This document shows, in pieces, positions 1 to 5,997 of a DNA stretch of 6,126 bases. How positions within the stretch are numbered: the first letter of the stretch is position 1; the number at the start of each line of letters is the position of its first letter. Both the position numbers and the translations under genes were made by a program. The stretch comes from Clostridiales bacterium DTU023 (lineage in GTDB: Bacteria; Bacillota; Clostridia; Saccharofermentanales; DTU023): NCBI GenBank assembly GCA_001512945.1, contig LFTF01000097.1, forward strand, positions 4,494-10,619, written 5' to 3'. The notes under the pieces are model-generated. The model was not told the DNA's origin and did no database searches. It saw nothing but the letters and a program-made list of their open reading frames with translations.

Positions 1-1802
1 GAGACATTCCCCGGTCTTGTTCCGGGGATTTTTTTTACGTTGCGTACTGGACAATAATCAATTTCCACGGCGCTGCCCGAATGACCGGCGCTTGAATACC
101 AGGCGGCGACACCGGCTGCCTCTTCAATCGTGCGGTCTGGCACCTCATTTCCTTCGGAAGAAATGATGACGTGAGAACCTGGCGCTCCCTTGAGATGCAT
201 CCAGATATCATCTTTGCGCGCTTTTCGTAGGAGTCGGTCATTTTGGATATTATTTTTTCCCGCAACAATAGGAAACCCGTCAGAAGAAAGAAAACGGCGG
301 GGAGGCAACGGGCGTGATTCTTGTTTTGGCTGTTGCGCGTCTTTCCTTTTCCCCGGTCGAGCGAACACTTTATCTTTACGGCGACTTTTTGCGGCGGGTT
401 TTCCCGGGTGATAATCAGCCGGCGACTTACTCTTTTTTGATTTGCGACTTTGACGGCGGGTTCGTTCGTCATATTCGAGTTCAAGCGCGAGCAGATCATC
501 TTCTGACTCTGCGTAGCCGGCGGCGGCGGAGAGCGACGCAAGCCAGCTGAGTTCATCGAGGTCATTCGCGAGTAGACGTGAGGCTGCTTCTAGCTTGCGC
601 CGATTTCGCTTGGCTCTCTTAAAATAGCGTTCTGCATTTCCGGCCGGGGAAAGCTGTGGGTTGAGCGGGCAAAAAATGCTTGTGCCCTCCTCGTAGTAAT
701 TGCTAAGCAATACACCGTCGGATCGAGGGGGGATCGCGTATACATTGGCAAGAATGAGTTCGCCCATGAGGCGGTCGTTCTCAGCTTGATTTCCGTCGGC
801 GACATCGTTTTCATGGAGCATACGTTTTTTTTGCACGCGTTTGATGTGTTCGTCGATGCGTTTGGATAGTGAGGTTTTCATGCGTTCGAACTGATCGAGT
901 GTCGAGACTGCGAAATTGTAATCGGACACGGCCTGGTAGATGTGTGTATAGGACTCTGAAAAGGGGAGATGTGTGAGCGCGATAACATGAACGGCCATCA
1001 CCTGTCGTTTTCTGTCTGTGGCTGGCCGGTCATAGTAGATGGCAGGTTCAAATAGTCCTTGAGACAGGGCACGACAGACCGTCCGCAGCTCAGATGCCAG
1101 CCGATCGCGCTTGATTTCGTCAAGCGAAGAGAAGGGTATAACTGAGTCGAGACCAGCTCGATGCGCTACCTCATTGCCGACAACAGGAGAAAAGCCTGCG
1201 ATAGTCAGCGAAACGGCACGACCTGTGGAGCTATTGGGCTTTACACCAGAAAACAGCTCGTCTGTGTTCGTCGCAGCGCAGGCGTCGGGTGTCAGACGAT
1301 TTTGAGGCGGCGGAGGTTCGTAAGGATGTGCTGGCAAAATTTCGCGCACACGGTTGATGCGATGGTCAATGTGTCGCAAGGCGTCCAAAATGGTGTCCTG
1401 TCGGTTGAGAAGGATAATATTGGAGGTACGTGGCATGCACTCGAATACGAGTTTGAGTTCTCGACTGTCTCCAATATCGTCGACAGCAGTGAAATGAAAG
1501 ATAAAAACGCGCTCCCAAGGTGGTGAGCTAACTTGATCTAGGCGGGCTCGTCGAAGATATTTACGCAAAAACATTGTAAAGGACGGAGCAGAATTCGAGG
1601 CCCTTTGTGGCGCATGCACGGAGAGATTAAGCGCCGGTTTTGATGGATTGGCATCAAGCGACAAATTAAACCTGCCTTTTTGCGGCGCGAAAAACGATAA
1701 GTTGACCGTGTGACGGTCGGGCATGGTAATGCGATCAACAAAAGAGCCTGTGAGAAGATCATTGAGTTCGGGAGCTAATGCGTGCGCTGTCAGTCCATCC
1801 AT
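1..1802 (-). CDS. rqcH: RqcH / NFACT-family ribosome quality control protein (3' end cut by window edge)
   Basis: RqcH binds the 50S subunit carrying an obstructed peptidyl-tRNA after ribosome splitting, recruits tRNA-Ala and drives template-free alanine tailing; older annotations call it fibronectin-binding protein. The frame stays open for 600 codons, running off the left edge. The start MDGLTAHALAPELND is the usual NFACT-N opening, and AAAGGA (complement of 1813-1818) lies 10 nt upstream of ATG. Domains seen: NFACT-N about residues 1-180 with a SNIIL motif at 127-131; helix-hairpin-helix around 203-217 (GFSPVVGNEVAHRAG); a coiled-coil region about 300-440; a very basic linker about 447-503; then NFACT-R with DDIWMHLKGAPGSHVII at 531-547 and NVKKIPGTRPG at 588-598. 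The B. subtilis protein is about 570 residues, so only a short tail should be missing. Deviations: E97-R98 where B. subtilis has D97-R98, and a Thr where a His normally precedes SNIIL. No internal stop or frameshift was found. Confidence 0.95.
   Translation of the reverse strand, partial: MDGLTAHALAPELNDLLTGSFVDRITMPDRHTVNLSFFAPQKGRFNLSLDANPSKPALNLSVHAPQRASNSAPSFTMFLRKYLRRARLDQVSSPPWERVFIFHFTAVDDIGDSRELKLVFECMPRTSNIILLNRQDTILDALRHIDHRINRVREILPAHPYEPPPPQNRLTPDACAATNTDELFSGVKPNSSTGRAVSLTIAGFSPVVGNEVAHRAGLDSVIPFSSLDEIKRDRLASELRTVCRALSQGLFEPAIYYDRPATDRKRQVMAVHVIALTHLPFSESYTHIYQAVSDYNFAVSTLDQFERMKTSLSKRIDEHIKRVQKKRMLHENDVADGNQAENDRLMGELILANVYAIPPRSDGVLLSNYYEEGTSIFCPLNPQLSPAGNAERYFKRAKRNRRKLEAASRLLANDLDELSWLASLSAAAGYAESEDDLLALELEYDERTRRQSRKSKKSKSPADYHPGKPAAKSRRKDKVFARPGKRKDAQQPKQESRPLPPRRFLSSDGFPIVAGKNNIQNDRLLRKARKDDIWMHLKGAPGSHVIISSEGNEVPDRTIEEAAGVAAWYSSAGHSGSAVEIDYCPVRNVKKIPGTRPGNV
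8..36 (+). terminator. Intrinsic terminator-like hairpin inside the rqcH 3' coding region
   Basis: On the plus strand TCCCCGG (8-14) pairs perfectly with CCGGGGA (22-28) across a 7-nt loop, followed at once by eight T (29-36). This is the classic Rho-independent form for rightward transcription, antisense to rqcH. It lies within rqcH codons for Lys-Lys-Ile-Pro-Gly-Thr-Arg-Pro-Gly, so the stem comes from two Pro-Gly pairs and the T run from Val-Lys-Lys codons. It could end a convergent transcript entering from the left, or it could be a coding coincidence. The gene it would serve lies outside the window. Confidence 0.5.
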
Positions 1803-1820
1803 AATTGAATTGTCCTTTCT

Positions 1821-1849
1821 TTGTGCTGTGCCAAAATAATAGTATCATG
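1821..1849 (+). promoter_or_regulatory. Possible sigma-A promoter for the membrane protein-carrier-peptidase operon
   Basis: TTGTGC (1821-1826, three of six matches to TTGACA) and TATCAT (1844-1849, five of six matches to TATAAT) are separated by 17 bp, placing a start site near 1856, just ahead of the GGAGG at 1861. The -35 is weak, so this is tentative. On the opposite strand, -10-like TATTAT and TACTAT (complement of 1836-1844) could serve rqcH, but no convincing -35 partner was found. If both are real, the two promoters overlap. Confidence 0.35.
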
Positions 1850-1860
1850 GATAGGAACGA

Positions 1861-1865
1861 GGAGG
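1861..1865 (+). promoter_or_regulatory. Ribosome binding site that fixes a GTG start
   Basis: GGAGG lies 7 nt before the GTG at 1873, an ideal spacing. It decides the start of the small membrane protein, since an earlier start would put this sequence inside the coding region and no ATG in that frame is better placed. Confidence 0.75.
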
Positions 1866-1872
1866 TAAAGAG

Positions 1873-2178
1873 GTGGCATCGAAAAAGAAAAAGAAAAAAA
1901 CGAACAAATTGTCAAGCACGGTTAAGAAATCTGGTAAAAATAAAGCCAAGCCCAGCTTGCCTGGATACGAACAGCGATTCTGGCCGCGTATTTTTGCGTC
2001 GACGACAGGTAGAGCAGTGATGGGCGTAGTGTTTTCCGGAGTACTCATCGTGTTTAATACGCTTGTATCCGGTCAAAATGGCGATCGCTTTCTTCTCATG
2101 ACGGGTATTGAAATTCTTATTGCCATGATCGCATTCTGGGTCATATTACTTTACCGCCGAGCAGCCCGCGCCGACTGA
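1873..2178 (+). CDS. Small polybasic two-helix membrane protein, function unknown
   Basis: This 101-residue protein starts at GTG and is not recognised as a named family. Residues 1-30 hold about 12 lysines, including a run of six at positions 4-9 encoded by alternating AAA and AAG. Two hydrophobic segments follow, about 46-66 (GRAVMGVVFSGVLIVFNTLV) and about 73-95 (FLLMTGIEILIAMIAFWVIL), with a short hydrophilic stretch between them around SGQNGDR. It ends in a basic YRRAARAD tail. The positive-inside rule would place both termini in the cytoplasm with a hairpin topology. It lies 40 bp upstream of the carrier gene on the same strand and is probably co-transcribed with it. It could be an accessory subunit of the carrier or an unrelated small membrane protein; the sequence does not decide. 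The good ribosome binding site and coherent topology support a real gene. Confidence 0.75.
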   Translation: MASKKKKKKTNKLSSTVKKSGKNKAKPSLPGYEQRFWPRIFASTTGRAVMGVVFSGVLIVFNTLVSGQNGDRFLLMTGIEILIAMIAFWVILLYRRAARAD

Positions 2179-2218
2179 AGGTACGAGCACTTTAAATAGA
2201 GAACAGGAGATTTCCTCC

Positions 2219-3640
2219 ATGAACCGTCAATCACTCCGTATTGGGAAACGGTCGTATCTGATCTCGCTTGGCACGCTCCTGATCCTCATGATCGTAGCGG
2301 GACTTTTAACCATGATTCTGCCCGCGGGAGCATACGATCGCGTGATCGTTGACAGTCGCGAAATGATTGTCGAGGGATCGTTCCGCTATATTGATAGGCC
2401 GTCATACTCACCATTGCTTTGGTTTATCGCACCTTTTGAAGTTTTGATCGCGCAAGGGGCCGCCATTGTTTGGGTAATTATCGTCTTCCTCCTTTTTATC
2501 GGCGCCAGCTTTACGGTTTTGCTAAGGAGTGGAATGGTTGAGCGCTTGATGGACCGGTTGACTGCCCGCTTTTCAGATAAAAAATACCGTCTCCTTTCAG
2601 CTGTCAGTTTATTCTTCATGCTGTTCGGCGCATGTTTTGGAGTTTTTGAGGAACTGATTGTCCTCGTACCGTTCTGTTTGATCTTGGCGCGAAAAATGGG
2701 ATGGGATTCTTTAACTGGTCTTGGAATGAGTCTGTTGTCAGCTGGTATCGGTTTCGGGGCGGCTGTTTTTAATCCGTTTACTTTGGGTGTGGCGCAAAAA
2801 CTTGCCGGATTGCCGCTATATTCGGGAACGCCCTATAGGATTGCCATCTTCGTGACATCGTTTCTGATTGTTCAGGTCTTTTTACGATGGTACGCTCGGC
2901 GGATTGAGAAAAGTCCGAAGCGTTCACTCGTATATCAGGAAGACAGTGCGCTAGATGAAGAGGAGACGCTGTCTTATCCTGAAGGAGTCGATCGAGCGTT
3001 GCGGATCTTCGCGCTTTTTCTTGTTTGCATTGTGGTAGTCTTGGTCGCTTCCTTTTTCATAAGTGTGCTTTCGGATATAAGCTTTCCGCTAATTGCCGTA
3101 TTATTCCTTGCGGGATCCTTGGCAAGCGTATTTATCGCGCGCGTGATGCCCGTGAAAGAGGTTTGGCGGGCACTTGTTGCCGGACTACTCGGCGTCGCGC
3201 CTGCGATCGCTTTGATCTTGATGGCGATGAGCATCAAACAAATTGTTGTTCGCGGCGGCGTCATGGATACGATCTTATATGCCGCCGTCAGCAAACTGGG
3301 CGGAATGAGTCCGACGACGGCGATCCTTTGGATTTGGCTTCTTGTTCTGGTTGTCAATTTTTTTATCGGATCCGGTTCGGCCAAGGCGTTTCTTGTTTTG
3401 CCGATTCTGTTTCCCATCGTAGATGTAGTGGGGCTTTCGAGGCAGTTGGCTGTGCAGGCGTTTCTGTTCGGCGACGGCTTTTCTAACCTTCTTTATCCGA
3501 CGAATGCTGCCCTCATGATCGGGCTTGGGTTTTCACCTGTCGGTTACGTAAAATGGTTGAGGTGGGAATTGCTGCTTCAATTGGGACTAGCTGCTTTGAG
3601 CCTTGGCTGGCTCTATATAGGTTATTTTATCGGGCTTTGA
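2219..3640 (+). CDS. YfcC-family (DcuC/AbgT-like ion transporter superfamily) membrane carrier
   Basis: The 473-residue protein is a polytopic inner-membrane carrier with roughly 11-13 hydrophobic segments, beginning with a helix at about 12-36 that ends in MILPAGAYD. Family signatures visible: FGACFGVFEELIVLVPF at 136-152, GFGAAVFNPFTLGVAQ at 178-193, IGSGSAKAFLVLPIL at 383-397 and FGDGFSNLLYPTNAALM at 417-433. The two related re-entrant or substrate-site regions are typical of the superfamily. A charged cytoplasmic loop (about 225-258) separates the two halves. Length is normal for YfcC proteins, which are predicted to move amino acids, dicarboxylates or small peptides; the substrate here is unknown. 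AGGAG at 2205-2209 precedes the ATG by 9 nt. The M20 hydrolase starts 37 bp downstream, a pairing that echoes AbgT with its M20 amidohydrolases and supports uptake of an amide-linked substrate. Family assignment is firm and function is inferred. Confidence 0.9.
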   Translation: MNRQSLRIGKRSYLISLGTLLILMIVAGLLTMILPAGAYDRVIVDSREMIVEGSFRYIDRPSYSPLLWFIAPFEVLIAQGAAIVWVIIVFLLFIGASFTVLLRSGMVERLMDRLTARFSDKKYRLLSAVSLFFMLFGACFGVFEELIVLVPFCLILARKMGWDSLTGLGMSLLSAGIGFGAAVFNPFTLGVAQKLAGLPLYSGTPYRIAIFVTSFLIVQVFLRWYARRIEKSPKRSLVYQEDSALDEEETLSYPEGVDRALRIFALFLVCIVVVLVASFFISVLSDISFPLIAVLFLAGSLASVFIARVMPVKEVWRALVAGLLGVAPAIALILMAMSIKQIVVRGGVMDTILYAAVSKLGGMSPTTAILWIWLLVLVVNFFIGSGSAKAFLVLPILFPIVDVVGLSRQLAVQAFLFGDGFSNLLYPTNAALMIGLGFSPVGYVKWLRWELLLQLGLAALSLGWLYIGYFIGL

Positions 3641-3677
3641 CAAAGTCATGGCACAAACACATTAAGGAGAATTAGTA

Positions 3678-5009
3678 ATGGAAAAGAAGATTGAACAGGC
3701 TGCGCGTCACTTGGGTGAGGCCGTGAGGTATCCGACCATATCCAACTTTGATATCGAAAAAATGGATCTTGCTGTTTTTGGGGAATTTTTAAAATTTCTT
3801 GAAATAACCTATTCAAACGTTCACCGAGAACTTGAACGAACCCTTATCAATGGGTACAGTCCGGTTTACCATTGGAAGGGTAAGGACGCAGACAAGTTGC
3901 CGGCACTCTTTTTGGCACATTATGATGTTGTCCCTGCTCTCGAAGACGGTTGGCCCCACGGTGGCCCCTTTTCCGGCGCTATCGAAGACGGTAAAGTTTG
4001 GGGACGAGGATCATTCGACAATAAAAGCTCGATTATTGGCCTCATGGAGACGGTAGACACCCTATTGGAAGAAGGGTTTGTTCCGTCGCGTGATGTCTGG
4101 ATCGCCTTTGGGTTTGATGAGGAGGTCAACGGTCGAAACGGAGCGATGAAAATCGTTGAATGGTTTAAACAGCAGGAGATGCGGTTCGAGTTTGTGCTTG
4201 ACGAGGGCGGCGCGGTGGCCGACGGGACCATGATGAACATCAAAGAGCCTGTCGCGGTGATTGGGATGGCTGAAAAAGCGAACGCGAGCTTTGAATTTAT
4301 TTTCACAGGTGCGGAAGGTCACTCTTCGACCCCGCCTGTCCACACGAGTCTGGGTCATATGGCGACGTTTATATATAAAGTAGAGCGCAACCCCATGCCG
4401 GCAAGATTAACTGAGACAGTCGAGAAGATGCTCATGAGTATCGCGCCCTATATGCCGGGCATTCAGAGCAAAATCTTAAAATATCCGAGAGCATTGTTCC
4501 CACTTATCAAACCGAGCCTGCTAAAAGGCAAACAGACGGGCGCCCTGCTTCGTTCAACGGTCGCATTTACAGTGAGTCACAGCGGCTCCGCGCCCAACGT
4601 ACTTCCCAAAGAAGCTTCGTGCACGGCTAACATCCGGGTGTTGCAGGGCGATACAACGGATATTGTTCTCAAACACTTAAAAGATGTATCGGGTATGGAA
4701 TACACCGTCCGACCCATCGCCATCGAGGAACCGTCCAAGACTGCATCGACCGACACAGCGGCCTACGCGCATCTCACAAAAACAATAAAAGCCAACTTCC
4801 CAGAAGCGGTCATCACACCTTATCTGATGGCAGGGGGGACAGACAGTCGTCACTATGAAGAGATTGCCGGTGATGTCTACAGGTTCCAACCCCTGAGGCT
4901 CAGCGAAGCGGAGCTTGCGTTGGTGCATGGCACAGGCGAATATCTTTCAGTAGATAACGTCGCAAGGATGCTCGTGTTTTACCGACAGTTTATTGAGACG
5001 CTTGATTAG
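3678..5009 (+). CDS. M20 family metallopeptidase, carboxypeptidase S / PM20D1-like
   Basis: This is a 443-residue zinc-dependent exopeptidase or amidohydrolase, likely cytoplasmic since no signal peptide is seen. Predicted catalytic residues are all present: H81 with D83 in HYDVVP, bridging D114 in GRGSFDNKSS, the E148-E149 pair in FGFDEEVNGRNGA, D175 in LDEGGA, and H417 in VHGTGEYLS. The lid (dimerisation) domain runs from about 195 to 335 and carries H215 in GAEGHSSTPP, the His that completes the active site of the partner or same subunit. NVLPKEASCTANIRVLQGD near 307-325 is the conserved return to the catalytic domain. The CPS1/PM20D1 branch cleaves dipeptides and N-acyl amino acids; which bond is cut here is unknown. 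AAGGAGA at 3664-3670 precedes the ATG by 7 nt. It is probably in one operon with the YfcC-type carrier. Its 3' end overlaps the opposing transporter gene by 20 bp. Confidence 0.93.
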   Translation: MEKKIEQAARHLGEAVRYPTISNFDIEKMDLAVFGEFLKFLEITYSNVHRELERTLINGYSPVYHWKGKDADKLPALFLAHYDVVPALEDGWPHGGPFSGAIEDGKVWGRGSFDNKSSIIGLMETVDTLLEEGFVPSRDVWIAFGFDEEVNGRNGAMKIVEWFKQQEMRFEFVLDEGGAVADGTMMNIKEPVAVIGMAEKANASFEFIFTGAEGHSSTPPVHTSLGHMATFIYKVERNPMPARLTETVEKMLMSIAPYMPGIQSKILKYPRALFPLIKPSLLKGKQTGALLRSTVAFTVSHSGSAPNVLPKEASCTANIRVLQGDTTDIVLKHLKDVSGMEYTVRPIAIEEPSKTASTDTAAYAHLTKTIKANFPEAVITPYLMAGGTDSRHYEEIAGDVYRFQPLRLSEAELALVHGTGEYLSVDNVARMLVFYRQFIETLD

Positions 5010-5904
5010 AGTTTGTGTCTTTTTTGTTTGATCTGCGGACCTCGTAATACTCGACCGCCAGGTTGAGCGCGATGCCGCCTGTTATGACGATTCCGCCTAT
5101 GAATGCGGCGTCAAAGGTGATGCCGACTGTTGCGAGATCAATGATGACCCCGGTGAACACCTGTCCCACGAATGTGAGAATGGTCAGGTCAAATTGGGAA
5201 ACTTTAGGGATAATTATATTAAAAATTAGAACACCGGCGACACCTAGCACGCCGCCAAGGTAAATCCAGGGGCGAAATCCGGATACAGTTGATGTGGGTA
5301 ACATGTAGCCTGATGCGACAAGAGCGACGATGATCGTTACCGGGAGACCGACAAGGTGGTTGACAAAAGATCCTTGAAGAGCGCCAATCTTGGCGCCAAG
5401 GCGTGCGTTGATGGAGCGTGAAACGACGATGGTGAGTCCAGCGGCAAGTGAGAACCATACAGCGATCGAAGCTTCGGTGACAGTGCTGTCGAGCATCAAG
5501 GCGATGCCAGCGAGGCAGAACACGAGCCCGATAAGTGATAATTTTCGGAAAGGACGTCGTGTCATCCCGAACCAGCCCGTTGCGTCTACGACAATCGAAG
5601 CCACTGTTTGACCCAACAAAGTGAGGGCTACAATGCTGGTCATGCTGATTCGTCCGAAGGCGAAGATATTGAATACGGTTGTAAGGATACCGATGACGCC
5701 GCCCAAATAGAACCACCAGGGCGACTCGGAGCGGGGGAACGGCTTCACCCTTTTGACTGCACAGGCAAGAAGCGCAAAGACAACCCCGACCGCATGGATA
5801 ATAACAGTCGCAGGGAATACGCCATACTGTTGTGCCAAGACCCCGTTGATGGAGATCATGACAGAAATGAGTATGCCTGTGATCAGGGCAATTAGTTTAT
5901 ACAA
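4990..5904 (-). CDS. DMT-superfamily transporter with tandem YdcZ (DUF606) repeats
   Basis: This 304-residue membrane protein has about ten transmembrane helices and two homologous halves of roughly 145 residues. The duplication is visible by eye: WWFYLGGVIGILTTVFNI at 63-80 matches PWIYLGGVLGVAGVLIFNI at 212-230, and LTLLGQTVASIVVDATG at 94-110 matches LTFVGQVFTGVIIDLATVG at 243-261. INGVLAQQYG at 19-28 also aligns with INARLGAKIG at 165-174. Single YdcZ units are about 150 residues and often occur as pairs of adjacent genes, so this is a fused form; the transported substrate is not known. The start is TTG at 5904-5902, chosen because AGGAGG (complement of 5911-5916) sits 6 nt upstream and the next ATG is at residue 16, inside helix 1. 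A hydrophilic tail rich in Asn, Lys and Gln ends the protein. It is convergent with the M20 gene and appears to be monocistronic. Confidence 0.92.
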   Translation of the reverse strand: MYKLIALITGILISVMISINGVLAQQYGVFPATVIIHAVGVVFALLACAVKRVKPFPRSESPWWFYLGGVIGILTTVFNIFAFGRISMTSIVALTLLGQTVASIVVDATGWFGMTRRPFRKLSLIGLVFCLAGIALMLDSTVTEASIAVWFSLAAGLTIVVSRSINARLGAKIGALQGSFVNHLVGLPVTIIVALVASGYMLPTSTVSGFRPWIYLGGVLGVAGVLIFNIIIPKVSQFDLTILTFVGQVFTGVIIDLATVGITFDAAFIGGIVITGGIALNLAVEYYEVRRSNKKDTNSNQASQ

Positions 5905-5910
5905 TCTATA

Positions 5911-5916
5911 CCTCCT
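5911..5916 (-). promoter_or_regulatory. Ribosome binding site that fixes a TTG start
   Basis: A perfect AGGAGG on the minus strand lies 6 nt before the TTG at 5904. No ATG in the frame is close to it, so it is the main argument for the rare start codon of the DMT transporter. Confidence 0.8.
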
Positions 5917-5928
5917 CTAACGTCAAGA

Positions 5929-5934
5929 TTATAA
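5929..5934 (-). promoter_or_regulatory. Consensus -10 element for the DMT transporter gene
   Basis: The minus strand carries an exact TATAAT, placed so that transcription would start near 5922 and leave a leader of under 20 nt before the TTG. No good -35 hexamer occurs 16-18 bp upstream, where the arm of the 5940-5982 inverted repeat lies, and there is no TG extension. The promoter may be weak, activator-dependent, or a chance match. Confidence 0.4.
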
Positions 5935-5939
5935 CCGAT

Positions 5940-5982
5940 AAAACAAGAAAGGCGACTTTGCTGAAGTCGCCTTTCTTGTTTT
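5940..5982 (-). terminator. Intrinsic terminator (19-bp perfect inverted repeat)
   Basis: Positions 5940-5958 and 5964-5982 are exact reverse complements across a 5-nt loop. The core GGCGACTT/AAGTCGCC is flanked by an A-rich arm on one side and a T-rich arm on the other, so it can work in either direction. It begins 15 bp after the stop codon of the minus-strand gene at the right edge and most likely ends that gene's transcript, isolating the DMT gene from it. On the plus strand no gene directly precedes it. Confidence 0.85.
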
Positions 5983-5997
5983 AGGATGAGTTAGTTC

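Noticed and set aside
29..36. The A8 run (minus strand) in rqcH as a programmed frameshift site.
   Set aside because: The zero frame continues with the conserved Pro-Gly motif to the window edge, and no slippery heptamer with a suitable downstream structure is apparent; it is explained by Val-Lys-Lys-Ile codons.
35..565. A 176-codon minus-strand open frame within the rqcH region.
   Set aside because: The NFACT-R motifs are read in a different minus-strand frame that is open over the whole region; this frame gives a sequence with no family likeness and is a shadow.
1161..1526. A 121-codon plus-strand open frame opposite rqcH.
   Set aside because: It is antisense to a well-supported coding region, has no clear ribosome binding site and no recognisable motif.
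1..1802. Idea that rqcH is a frameshifted pseudogene, because only short closed frames are obvious here.
   Set aside because: Reading the frame codon by codon from the ATG at 1802 gives 600 uninterrupted codons with all domains in order; it simply has no stop inside the window.
2205..2218. GGAG followed by CTCC just before the carrier ATG, which might hide the ribosome binding site in a hairpin.
   Set aside because: The stem is only about 4 bp with a small loop, too weak to call a regulatory structure without conservation data.
2082..3210. Two GCGATCGC octamers (near 2081-2088 and 3203-3210), like the cyanobacterial HIP1 repeat.
   Set aside because: Only two copies, both within coding sequence and explained by common codons; no other cyanobacterial trait is present.
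2974..3417. A 147-codon minus-strand open frame opposite the carrier gene.
   Set aside because: It mirrors codons of a membrane protein with clear family motifs; the translation is Thr- and Ile-rich low-information sequence typical of antisense shadow frames.
5000..5032. T-rich stretch after the M20 stop codon as a terminator.
   Set aside because: No convincing stem precedes the T run; only short mismatched pairings were found, and the bases code for the tail of the DMT transporter.
5219..5716. A 165-codon minus-strand frame overlapping the DMT transporter.
   Set aside because: Same strand, different frame; the Arg/His-rich product is the usual out-of-frame reading of the transporter gene.
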